Source: Microvelia longipes
Lineage: Eukaryota; Arthropoda; Insecta; Hemiptera; Veliidae
Direction of reading: 5' to 3'
Length of the DNA stretch: 64,000 nucleotides
Assembly (NCBI GenBank): GCA_018340805.1
Contig: JACMZG010001914.1
Location: 640,830 to 704,829, forward strand
This document shows positions 33,890 to 44,991 of the stretch, piece by piece (the stretch's first letter is position 1; the number at the start of each line of letters is the position of its first letter). The translations under genes and the position numbers were made by a program. Below the pieces are notes generated by a model. That model had not been told where the DNA came from. It saw only the letters and a program-made list of their open reading frames with translations, and did not search any database.

Positions 33890-34450
33890 GTTTACATTAT
33901 GTTATACATGTCAATCAATAATACCAGAATTAATTATGATAATAAAAGGAACTAATTGTGTGCGACACAAAGGAACAGATAATAACTCAAATGCAAACAG
34001 TCTGGTATTCTGTCCGTGTATCACCAAGTCTAAAGAGTTAATATTTTTGTAAATTGTCTGAAGATAAGTTGCTTGAGTCATTTTGTCAAGAGGCAGATAG
34101 ATAGTTTTTTAAACAGTGGATTTGTGTGTTCAAGTCTTTTCTTTCCCAATATTATCCTAATGAATGATTTTTGTTGTATAGCTATATATATTTTGTTGGT
34201 ATCCACTGCTGAACCCCACAAAATTAAACCATATCTTATAATGGAATCAACTAGTCCGTACTACATGACTCTTAACTTACTTACAGTTAAGTATCTCTTA
34301 GCTTTATAAAAACGTACTTTAAAGATTTTAACTTTTTTGTTAAATTTATTATGTGTGGTTTCCATGTTACACGCACTGATCTATTGTAACGCCTAAGTAT
34401 CTTGCTTGTGTCACTCTGTGAATTTTAGGGTGAGTACTATTTATACAGTT
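33890..34450 (-). mobile_element. LINE reverse transcriptase (ORF2) C-terminal fragment, decayed
   Basis: The minus strand reads, in order: RVTQARYLGVTID (about 34420-34379), TWKPHIINLTKKLKSLKYVF, YGLVDSIIRYGLILWG (34260-34213), TNKIYIAIQQKSFIRIILG and, nearer the 3' end, H-G-Q-N-T-R-L-F-A-F-E-L-L...P. These are the thumb and C-terminal landmarks of Jockey/CR1/RTE-like non-LTR reverse transcriptases (YLGV-D, Y-G-L-...-YG...WG, H-x-x-NTR). The catalytic YADD region and everything upstream is missing, and the frame carries stops and shifts. It is the best-preserved LINE piece in the window. Confidence 0.85.
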
Positions 34451-34659
34451 ATTTTTATGTATTGTTTGCGTATGGAAGTCAGTTCAATAATGAACTGTCA
34501 GTTAGAGCGCACGTCATAAAGTTGGTCAACTTCCTACTAAAGTTGGTTTATGTCTAACCGGGATAATCCCTCATCTGGATTAGTCTTTTTGTTTCAGATA
34601 AATGTTGCTCCCTTTTTAGATAATTTGGAGGTCAATTCGTTCGATAGATACCTGTATTA

Positions 34660-34835
34660 AAGAGTCAATACAAGATCCTTAGGTAAAACGGAATGCAGGT
34701 GATGTGGCACGTCTTCAGGTACTTCCTGTGGGTTATACCTGACTAAATCCTTGCCAGGGTGTTTTCTAAAGTCATAGGGATGACCCTTCATCCGGAACAA
34801 GAGTTTCACAGCTCTCAGAGTTCTTTATTCACAAA
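34660..34835 (-). other. Unassigned open stretch on the minus strand
   Basis: Fifty-two codons between stops read RTLRAVKLLFRMKGHPYDF, then KHPGKDLVRYNPQEVPEDV and PHHLHSVLPKDLVLTL, ending at a stop. The amino-acid mix looks more protein-like than most frames here. I do not recognise the family, and there is no start context. It may be a decayed element or an exon remnant. Confidence 0.25.
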
Positions 34836-35084
34836 TTATTTGAATTAAAGATTTGTAACAAAGCTTCATCTTCCAGAAACAAGAATATAAATCAAGTTGC
34901 GCCAAATCTAATAGGCGAAGGGGACGGGAGTAATTTGCGATATAAATGGCAGTAGTACTCCTAGCTCGCAGCACCCGCTCCCCTCTTCAGTGTCTTACAT
35001 TCTACAATTTAATATTAAAAAAATAACTTTAATGCACCATATAAAACCCATTTTTTTAATTGGATGCAATTTTAACTGAAAAAT

Positions 35085-35265
35085 AAAAAATCAGGAATGG
35101 GGTACCTCGGAACTTTTTCATTCCATATCAGAGAGGTTCGCTCATCCTCACCACTTTGCTCTCAGAATATGTGAATCAACAAATTTTCATTACAGACCGG
35201 CTTCGACCGTCCTCAGCTCTCAGATCACCTAGATACAGTTCTCTCTCGATACTGCATATAACATT
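35085..35265 (-). repeat. Dispersed repeat related to the minisatellite at 20 kb
   Basis: The minus strand reads GCAAAGTGGTGAGGATGAGC ... GTTCCGAGGTACCCCATTCC-TGATT. The last block matches 20980-21006, and the first resembles the 60-bp minisatellite unit. It appears to be an unexpanded copy of the element that gave rise to that array. Confidence 0.5.
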
Positions 35266-35624
35266 AGTGATCTCATAATAATGGTATATAAACTAGTGAA
35301 ATTAAAAATAATATGTGCATGTTTATTACATAAAAAGAAAAACACATGCCAAATTTTAACTTATTTGAATCATCTTTCTATTTTTAAAGATTTTATTTTA
35401 AAAAGCTTATTTATTCCGAAGCTGTACAAGTGGGATACACTTGTACCAAATTCCAACTCAATGGGATATTTTGCGATTATTTTTAACAATTTAAAAAATC
35501 ATAAGTCATTTAATGAAAAGTGAATTAATGCTGATAATGATATGAAACTTGGCAATATTTTTTCTGAGTCATTATTACTGGTTCATACAAGTCCTTAATG
35601 ACATGTATATAAATATTTTCCGGA

Positions 35625-35742
35625 TAGCACAACTACACCTGAAGATTGATTTTATACAATGTTTCAACTCTCTAGCATAAATACACACGGAGCTACAATG
35701 ATAACAGACACACACACATTCACTTATACAGACTAGTAACTT
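35625..35742 (+). repeat. CA-linked dispersed repeat, copy
   Basis: GATTGATTTTATACAATGTT, TCAACTCTCTAGCATAAATA, GGAGCTACAATGATAACAGA and an ACACACACA run, in the same order as at 13995-14180. Confidence 0.75.
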
Positions 35743-37790
35743 TGAGAAACCACTCAGGACCTAAAAACACCTAAAGCGGACAGTTCTGGTTAGTTTCGGG
35801 TTCCGATTTTTTAAAAACTCAACATTTTTTCTGTATACCTACGATACATATAAGGAAAAGTTAAAATAATTTAAATTTAATACTAAATAGCTTGTATTGC
35901 TCTTGTCGATAATGATGCAACATCATCTGTTTTTTGCATCAAATAGGTTTGCTGGTATCAAATATTGACCCTCCCTCTTTTAACTTAAAATAGACAAAAG
36001 TTAAAACTCCATTAAAAGATATTAAACTTTTCCCACAAAGGAAATAGTTCGGTGCACAGAAGCATGCAATAGTTATAATGCGGTTAAGGAGTCTTGGGAT
36101 GAGACAAATAATAAATAAAAAACTCTGTCCTTATTTTGGACTCACTTGAAAGAATTTCTCATCAAATTTTTTTGGGGTTTCTCGTAAAAATGCATTTAAT
36201 AGGATCTCTGGTTCCGTGCTTAAAAGCTAAATCAACCAGATCTTGTGTTTTACACTTTGTAAAGCCAGGTGAGGTAATGAACTCAACTTTTTAGAAGAAA
36301 ATTAACTGTACATATAAAAGAAATTTCGCAGCTGGAAATAATTTATAATATGACTCCGCTAAAATGTATCGGCATCGAAACGTAAAATGAAAGCATGAAG
36401 TCCATGGTTTCCTTATCTCTCTGTCAGTAATGCCAATCACTCTGTTTGTGCCTTATCGAGAAATTTCAACATGAGGGAAATGTAATCATTTAATTCGTGT
36501 GTAATTGTGATTCCAATCTCTGCCCAATTCTGTATAGTCTGTTGTCACAACCTATTTACTGATACACCTGTCAGATGCATCAATTGAAATCGATTAATAA
36601 ATTATAAACAAAACTAAAAGGTTTCTATTGCACTAAAACCTGATTACTAAGAAACATCACCCAATGGGTGTCTGTGTCTTATGTATGTGTCAAATCCCAT
36701 AAAAATCATCCTTTATGGCAATATTTATTTGAGAAATACCTATCCTGTATCCTATCACTCAGAATTTTCAATTATTTTAAGTAAGATAACAGATAATAAC
36801 TTCGTTACGATAATAGATGGTATCAGGTTGTGCAATTATTTATAAACTAAATAAAATTATTTGCTAAGTGGTATTTTAGGTCTCTAAATACTGATTTAAA
36901 ATATATATTTATTCTCAGAGCTGTTTGTTTCTTGTTGACCACAAATATAGTAGGCCAAACACAGCAGACAAGTCAATTTATACACTTTAAAAAACAATTT
37001 AAATAAAGATCTATACAAAACTCGAGGTTTTTCTTCCTATTGTCTCTATTTCAGGAGTTTAATTTATTTTTTCTTAGATTCCAATTTAAAAAGGTCACAC
37101 ACTATCTGAGGATGTTATAAATTATTTGTTGAAAAGTAAAGAAGCCAGAAGCCATACATCTTCCGACAGGGATAATTACTTTCAGATAATCAAATCAACA
37201 AGCAGCTCGCATCACAAAAACAATCTTATTTGGAACGAAATTCTTCCTATTTTTCTTTACTCAAAAAAAGTGCATGTTTGCAAGTCATTTGACGATGAAA
37301 ATTTGAAAAGTTTATAAAAAAAATTAAATTATTTTTAAAAGTAAATTTACTTTAAAAAGAAACAAAAAAAAATAACTGTATTATTGGTGAGTTTTTATAA
37401 ATATCGATAGACATAAGTAATAAAATATTTTTGTTCAAACAAATTATTTGAAGAAAAAAACACAGGAAACTATGTATTCTTATTTGAAAATAACTTGTGC
37501 TTTCTGTTTAATTTATTTATTTTCCTGCTAAGAGACTAAGAGATACCCCTGAAATAATATAGCTACGATGAATTGCCTAGATATAAAGGCCTTGCGTTGT
37601 ATTAGTAAATACTAAAACAGTTAATACATGAAATAATTATTAGTTGTACAAGGAGGGGGTCTTGAGATTAAAAATGAGTACCAAATCCAGCTCAATTTCG
37701 AAGGAAAATGAAGGGTTGTCTGGAGACGACCATTCAAGAGTTCAGACTAAAGATCTTTTACAATTTAAGTATAAGTTTTAAAATAACTAG
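35743..37790. other. Intergenic DNA, no gene seen
   Basis: AT-rich. An open stretch at 37126-37317 (63 codons) is unrecognised. No repeat structure was noticed. Confidence 0.5.
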
Positions 37791-38107
37791 TCAGAGTAAT
37801 AAAATATGTCTCTCCACAAGTGTCAAAAATTTTATTTAAAATAAAGCATAACCGGCTTTCAACCAACTAAAGGTCATCATCAGTGCCGGTGAGATGTTAG
37901 GAAGCTAGGTTTTGAGTCTTTTCGTACTGTTGACTGTTATTAGACAGTTTGAGTCTAATAACAGTCAACAGTAAGAAAAGATTCAAAACCTAGCTTCCTA
38001 ACACCTTACCGGCACTGATGATGACCTTTAGTTGGTTGAAAGCCGGTTATGCTTTATTTTAAATAAAATTTTTGACACCTGTGGAGAGACATATTTTATT
38101 ACTCTGA
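37791..38107. repeat. Near-perfect palindrome: 155-bp arms, 7-bp loop
   Basis: The left arm 37791-37945 and the right arm 37953-38107 are reverse complements of equal length with no gaps. I count about five mismatches (about 97% identity). The loop is AGTTTGA. Each arm contains ACCGGC-ACTGATGATGACC-TTTAGTT-GGTTGAAA-GCCGGT (right arm on +, left arm on -), itself a short hairpin. No matching target-site duplication is visible at the ends. Transcription in either direction would give a perfect dsRNA hairpin. Confidence 0.93.
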
Positions 38108-39939
38108 TTATGATGAACTCCTCTAGCGCTCATTCTTTGAATTCTTTTTAAAATAACTTTTGCATTTACTTGTAGTGGTAGCAATTAAACATGGTTCTAT
38201 TCTGTACCCTAGTCAAGAAAAGAACTATGTTATACCTCATATAGAAGGGTTTAAATAAAAGCCAAAGAATTCATTTAACATGAACTAAGAGCAACTAAAA
38301 CACTGGACTGGGGGGGGGGTTGTCAAAAGCATCCCGGCCCGAGAAATTTGTAGAATCCTGTAATTTATAAGGGGTTTGAGTTTGAACTCACAACTCCCTT
38401 TTTTTAGGGTCGGTGAAAATATTTTCGAGTTTTCCTAGAGTTCACACTTTAAGGTTTTTAGAGAAAAAAGAAATTAATTTCATTAAGAGGATTCCAAAAC
38501 CTTTTTAAAAGTTTTGCCGCCCCTTGGTGAAATGTTCACCCTATCTTTATCTACCTCAAGTTGGCTGTGAAATTAGTGGGGAAATCCCCTTTTTCTTGGT
38601 AATGCCCTTGGTGATAAACGAACAAAAGCCTTATATGTTCCATGAAGTGTAATGTCCATTTGATGACATATACCTCTTTGGAATTTTTACACTCTACCAA
38701 ATATTGGATCGAGACTTGGAATTGGAAAGAATTCTACTTTCCCCTTTTATTGAAAAGATGAAAGTACAGGATAAAATAAATTTGTGTAGAATAATAATTG
38801 GTTTAGCGAGTCTTCATATGAACATTTCGCTTGTGAGGTTTTCGTATGACAGAATTTTATTTAGATACTTTGAGAATATTTTCTTCTTTTTCGCCTTTTC
38901 ATAATATTGCAAAATAGCGAAAGGAAACAACCTTAGGTAGTGGCTGTCGTTACGCTCCAAGTACAAAACCAAAGTTAGCACCGTAATCCGTAGTATCCGT
39001 AATCCGTAAACCGTAGTTTGACTGTAATCTATATATAAATATTTAGCGTGATTTCAGATCTCGTCTATGATTTTTTCAATATTCACCCAACTGTTTTTAG
39101 TATAAAGTTTGCTAAGGTTGCTATATTGTACGAATATTGTGATTTACCATCGTCACAAACTTTCACTTCTATATTACAGTCTAATCACTATCTGGCTGGA
39201 TCAGCGATACAATTCTAACCTTACTTGAGGTTTGATTCCCATCAAATAATGATCGAGAGGCTGTACTGAATGCTGGGCTAGATTATGTCTCTCGTCATTA
39301 ATACATATTTTAGTACTTATTATTTTCTGAAGTCATGTTCCAGGGAGGTTTCTTATAACGAAGGCCGTTCGCATATTGGCCAGATTCAATAGTCATTAAC
39401 AACTTTTTCCTCCTGCGACTCAAATGAACAAAGCACGTACGAAACACTCTAGGCTCAAATCAAACGGCAAGAAAGAAATATTTGTTTACTTTCTCTCTAA
39501 TGCACAAAAACAAACTATAAATCAGATTTTCTTCATTTTTCCTTTATTTTTCCGCTGCATTGCACCCTAGTAAAAATAAAAGCATTCCATGCACTTAACC
39601 AATTTTCCAGTTTTTCAAAAACAAAATGAAAACGTGTAATATATTTTCATGGTTGCTTTAACACAGACGTATTATTGCCATCCTTAAAATACATGTGTAC
39701 TTTAAGTTCAAGAAACTTGAAAATAACGGGACTTCAAGTCCTTAAATCCCCTACTTGATTGTTTAGTTAAAATAAGCGAAACAATGTATAAATGTCTAAC
39801 GATAAAATAATAATACCTGCTATAAGTCAGGTTTGTACAATTAATAGGAAACAACTTAACAATATTTAAATCTAGCACAGCTTATAGTTATTTATCCCTT
39901 TCAGATGGTTCTTAGTCCTCCTGATTGAGTTTTCAGTCT
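38108..39939. other. Intergenic DNA, no gene seen
   Basis: Holds a poly(G) run at about 38310-38319 and a short CCGTAATCCGTAGTATCCGT repeat (38983-39017). The 66-codon frame at 38704-38904 is unrecognised. A weak tRNA-like pair of boxes near 39193-39235 was not convincing. Confidence 0.45.
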
Positions 39940-40012
39940 GTGTCTGTCTGTATGTAGAAGTGTGTCTGTTATCATCGCAACTTCTAGTGTGTTTATGACA
40001 CAAAACAGAAAT
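39930..40012 (-). repeat. CA-linked dispersed repeat, copy
   Basis: The minus strand reads CATAAACACACTAGAAGTTG, CGATGATAACAGACACAC, then ACATACAGACAGACACAGAC, as in the other copies. Confidence 0.65.
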
Positions 40013-40117
40013 GTAAAATATTATTATGTTATAAATACACAATAATTGAGTATTGCATGGATAGCCAATTATTTAAAACTAACTGTAAAGGGTAAAAAAA
40101 GCTAAACATGAGTTTAT

Positions 40118-40320
40118 ATGTTAATTTAACATAAATTTATTAATTTAATATAAATTTATTAATTTAACATTTTATTAATTTAACATACATTTATTAATTT
40201 ATCATAAATTTATTAATTTAACATAAATTTATTAATTTAACTTAAATTTATTAATTTAAATTATATTTATTAATTTAACATAAATTTCCCAATTTGACTT
40301 AAATTTATTAATTTAACAGT
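40118..40320. repeat. AT-only minisatellite, ~19-bp unit, about 10 copies
   Basis: Unit TAATTTAACATAAATTTAT with ACTT, ATAT and ATCA variants. It lies within a longer very AT-rich region that also has three copies of an 18-bp AATTAAAATAAAGTTGT unit at about 40649-40700. Confidence 0.9.
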
Positions 40321-40779
40321 AATAAATATATAGGATGTGACATGACAATAATATCTTATCAGTGAATAATTTCGATAAAGCTAGATAATTATGTGTTAAT
40401 ATTTATTTAATAAGATCCTATTTAGATAAATGAACGTGAACCTGTTTAAATACTGTACTTACATATGTAAAAGAAAGAAATATTAACTATTTCATTTAAA
40501 TAAGTTAAAATAAATTAAAATATAAAATGTAAAAAATCTTAAACAACAATAAACTATATTAAAAGCCTTATTAATGACCAAATTACACTCTATGACTAAA
40601 ACTTATGTAAAGTAATGCTGTAATTAATTCGTAATTAAAATGAAATATTAATTAAAATAAAGTTGTAATTAAAATAAAGTTGTAATTAAAATAAAATATT
40701 AATTATGAAATACTGTTTTAGTTAAAATAGTAATAAATATTGAAAGTGCAATAAATGCAAATATTTTATAAAAGAGTTT

Positions 40780-41175
40780 TAAAACTTAATGACTATTACT
40801 ACTACGAATAGGCCGAGAAGTAATAAACAAAGACAACAAAACTAATTCCAATCATAATCATAAACTAATTCTGATGGTGCTTGCATGTTTGACTTTCTCT
40901 CCAAGTTTATACTAAAGAATTCCAATAATGAGTAGACCGGATTATCTAATAAAATCCGTTTAATTTTATGTGAAAACTGTTTGTTATTGAGCTTAGTCAA
41001 GGATTCAGGCAATTAGTTAAATAACTTTAGTCCAAAATCATCAATATTTAGTGTTTTTGTTTTGGTAAGTCTGTGCTATTTATTAGATACTTTATTACTT
41101 AATTATGAATTTTAGTGGTGAATGTCATTTTTCCTAAAAAAGTCGTCTTGCATCATGTGTACGTAGGTCAGGGTC
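40780..41175 (-). mobile_element. LINE ORF2 C-terminal remnant and 3' region
   Basis: The minus strand, with four or more stops in one frame, reads NKVSNK-stop-HRLTKTKTLNIDD, FGLKLFN-stop-LPESLTKLN and NKQFSHKIKRILLDNPVYSL. It has the same HRL-KTK ... G-x-K-L-F-N-x-L-P ... K-x-x-L pattern as the other LINE pieces. The AT-rich sequence at 40330-40780 could be its 3' UTR. This is the fourth LINE remnant in the window and, like the others, lies on the minus strand. Confidence 0.78.
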
Positions 41176-43555
41176 TGATAGCAGAACAGAAAGTAAAGAT
41201 TAAGAGTTAAAACTTGGTGTCTAAATCAATCTCTAGATAAAGTTTCAGGAAAACAATGTTCTATGACTTCATTAGTATCCATTAAAGACAGGAAAAATTT
41301 AAACAAACCATAATTACGAAAAAATGATCAAATCAGATTAAATTGGCACGCATGCATTCTTATATTAGATTTAAATATTTGCGAAGTTCCATCTCATTAT
41401 CAGTATTAGTTCAATTAAAATCGAGAGACTTGTTTCGATTTCTTTAAGGAATTGTTAAAATCGAAAAACAATGAAATCGTGTCGAAATTTGATGTACAAA
41501 GGATATAAAGTTTCACTATATTACGTCCAATCATCTTTTGTTATGCGGCATGGTGCGTGGTCAGTTGATCAGGAGAAGGTTCCACTGGTGGCATGGGTTG
41601 TGGTGAGTTGTTGATCAGGAGGTTGAAATTTTCATAATCATAGAATGTGGTGAGAACGAGCTTAGAGAATTCGACAAGTTAAGTGAATGTTCTCAATGTC
41701 TACTATTAAAATGTTTTGGCCAAACTAATATTTTAAGACCTAACGACTAAAATTATTTGACATGATAGCTGCTTTTAAAAATTATGAATCCTAATAATGA
41801 TGCTCGCCAAAAATGTGGTTGAGGTTTTCTAAATATAAAAACATAAAATGCTGGATTTTGTTTCTATATCCATATATTAAGATATAGTAAAGCAAACATT
41901 CGATATGTCAGCGAAAACTCTAAAGAAAATTATAGTTTTCACGCTGCAGCATTAGTTTCACTTGTTTACCAGTCGACATCACTGACATTTATGCAGACTA
42001 AATTTATACAAAAATAATCCTCTAAAAGATTTACATTACGTGCATGTTTAAAGGCTTTATTTAGCGAGGTTAATCTCCAAATTAGATGCCTATACACACC
42101 TTGAGTTTGTCGAGGGAAATCCATGTCGCCGAAGAGAGAACAGATGAGATGGCGCCAGTCGTTTGGATGGGGGTGAAGATAAACCCATGGCGGGGTGACT
42201 CCTACGACGAAAGTATTATGCGGATTATTCCGGGGCGTCTTCTTTTAATTTTTTGTTTGTTTAGGAATTATTTCTAAAAAATTCCCAGACTGTGTACCCC
42301 ATGTTTAAAGCTTTAGATATTTTAAATAAAGTATTCTATGCATATCAGATAAAAGTTAAAGTAGCTTAAATTTATAATCAATGTCATAACTAATCGATAC
42401 ATCTTAATCTATTTTTTACATATTCAATTATATACACTGACGTCTAGGATTCGCGTCCCAGTTTACGCCTATACCTTATGTCGATGCTTCAAATACATTA
42501 TTAATGCATGGCAATAATACCAAATACATTTTATATTCATGTTGCATCCAGATGTTTTACTGGCACTACATTTTTCAAACTTAAATTTCAAAGATGCTAT
42601 TATTATTCATTTGAGACTGAGACCTGGGTGTCCGTCTATAAGACGGACCTGTAATCTGTGATTCTATAAGAGACTAGTACAGTATTTCTTTTTCTTAATA
42701 CAATTAGTCGTTACTGCATTATTGAAGCCAAAACAAACAAAAGCATACGTCTCGTTAAAATAATATTGTGGTTACCGCTAAACAACACTTTGGACAGAAC
42801 AACATGGTAATGTCATCTAAAAATAAACATCGTCTGATAATAATTTGAAGAATCCATTAGACTGTTATTGTAGAAATTATGAGTATTATATTTCAACTAC
42901 AGGGTACCTTGTTTATCTTCGCCTCGGAGACAATAAATTTCAATTTTTACTCAACATGTTCTTAGACATCAGTTTAAAATCACTTAGAAGTATCTCTATA
43001 TAACTGAAGTATATAGAGATAGCAGTGCTCATCTCTAACGTAGGTCTAGATCTCCTTGAACATGATGGCGTTTTACCGTCAATGTCTATCTTATTACTTA
43101 TACCATAGGAATATCTTGAATCACATAATCTAGCAATCAGCCGATTTTATAGTCAGTTGTTTCAATTTCTAAAGCCCATGCTTATTTGCCCCCCCCCCCC
43201 CAGTACTTTAAACTTTGTATTGTAATCGTTATAATTTATAATTTCAAATACGCGTTATTTCAAGAGTTTGATCTTTTTCAATTTTCAGGACTAATATATT
43301 TTTTTTATTATTGCAAAGTAAGAGAAAGATGGCAGCACGTTGCAAGATAGTCTGAATAATACATGTCACTGATTTGACGCAAATTGGATATAATAGTGGA
43401 ATTATCAGCTGAATACTATTGAACATCGAGGTCTTTATTTTGTTTTAGTTTGTTGTTAGATTGAGCAAAAAAGAAGCGAAGCTATGAACAAACCCCTTTT
43501 ATTCAGAGTTATCACATTTTCTTAAATGATCAAGAACTATTCCAACGCTTTATTA
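41176..43555. other. Intergenic DNA; one unexplained GC-richer patch
   Basis: Mostly AT-rich. At 42086-42280 a GC-richer patch, preceded by TTAG, is open for 63 codons from an ATG (MPIHTLSLSREIHVAEERTD start) but matches nothing I know. GTTGATCAGGAG repeats at about 41566 and 41610. A poly(C) run of about 13 lies at 43190-43202. Confidence 0.4.
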
Positions 43556-43563
43556 TTCAATAA

Positions 43564-43652
43564 AATATCGCCACTGACGTAATGTAATTTGCTTACATTG
43601 CATACACCTTTAATATCGCCACTGACGTAATGTAATTTGCTTACATGCGTAC
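43564..43652 (+). repeat. 48-bp tandem duplication
   Basis: AATATCGCCACTGACGTAAT plus GTAATTTGCTTACAT is identical at 43564-43598 and 43612-43646. Both copies carry a TGACGTAA (CRE-like) core. Confidence 0.85.
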
Positions 43653-44669
43653 GTCTCTTACCAAAAGATGAGTTCATAACAAAACAGGAGCTGATTCTTC
43701 AAAAATTGTTTGTTGATTCTACTTTATTCCCTTGTTTATCTTCTTTATTTTACACAAAACACGAAGTAAAAACGTACAAGAAATAAAGAAGAAAAAATGA
43801 TAAGATTCTTTCAGAAAGATATTAAATTCTCCAGGGGTGTCGGAGAGGAGTGCAAGTTTCCCTCCAAAAAACGTGTTTAGATTTTCTATTTTTATTTCGT
43901 ATGTGCTTGTATGTTGTGATGCAATCACGCTGCCTCTCAGCCACAATAATCCTGTATATTCTTATATGTCAAACTATAACCAATTAAACAAATTAATTTC
44001 ATGTTGTCAGATACTGAAGGTGACATCCATTATAATATAGATCATAAATTGTGAAGTATTTAATATCATTATTAAATATTTATTGGGCCTAATCGGTCGA
44101 TATGGATTGGTAGAATTGCTGAACGGATTGGTTGGATAAGACTCACGTTGTTTGAAGTTGATTCCAAGTACAAGAAGAATTTAGTCTTTGGAGAATAATA
44201 AAGATTCCTTTTGACACATGCTGCCTTACTGAAAGGTTAGTGGGAATAACGTGTTTGGGGCGCTCACGTGATGTTGCTTTAACAACTAAATTCCGCCGTA
44301 TCTCATAACTTTGGTTTTGTTAAAAGAAAATCGCTAAAATTTGAAGATACCCAATCGCTCGCCTGTACTGAGAAAGACATAAAAAGGTACTAAAGAATTA
44401 ATTTCCATTGACAGGTACAATGTTCCACTACGGGAAATGAAAAGCAAACAAATGACTTGCGCAGTCAAGTGCCATAAAGAAGCTGATGGGTGGCCACCTC
44501 TGACTAACCATTTAATCAATTAATACCATCACATGATGGTATTTTATTTCAGCTTTTATTATTATTTGGACTTCTTATAATTTTCAGATTTTTTTTTTAT
44601 AATATCCAAAATACTTTATAATTGTGATGCATACTTGATGCTTTGATTAAAAATATAGCGGAGAGGTCC
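43653..44669. other. Intergenic DNA, no gene seen
   Basis: Overlapping unrecognised frames on both strands (43719-44040, 44334-44519). No repeat structure was noted. Confidence 0.45.
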
Positions 44670-44926
44670 GCAAGCTGGGAGAATCCGAAAGACTTTCTCT
44701 AATCGAAACGAAAGTTTGCGTATCGTGAGATATTGGGGAGTTTACAATACGTATTGATTGTAAAACAATATGACGTCATAAACCTAAGTTATAACGTCAC
44801 AATTTTGTTTGAAACTTGAAATAACGTCTAAGCATGGTATTTCATATCCAGTTATACGCCAACGTAAGTCGATTGAGACCGGTTTCATCTGAATTGGATC
44901 ATCCAGAGTGACGCAACGGTATATAT

Positions 44927-44991
<65 letters not shown>
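44670..44991 (+). repeat. TA-linked element, right module, copy 2, ending in (TA)n
   Basis: GAAAGACTTTCTCTAATCGA, AACGAAAGTTTGCGTATCGT, ATATGACGTCATAAACCTAA and AGTCGATTGAGACCGGTTTC are followed by AGTGACGCAACGGTATATAT and a pure TA tract (44920-44991). Order and spacing match 29745-30020, and the TA tract again begins exactly at the end of the module. Confidence 0.72.

Noticed and set aside
34073..34309. 78-codon plus-strand frame
   Set aside because: It is the shadow of the minus-strand LINE reverse transcriptase fragment, which has clear family motifs.
39190..39245. Possible tRNA-derived head (TGGCTGGATCAGCG ... GGTTTGATTCCC)
   Set aside because: The B-box-like part is fair, but the A box is poor and there are no clear element boundaries or duplications.
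43302..43325. A second target-site-like TATTGCAAAGTA, as at the SINE
   Set aside because: The ATTATTGCAAAGTAAG match at 43310 has no SINE body beside it and no paired copy, so it is probably coincidence in T/A-rich DNA.
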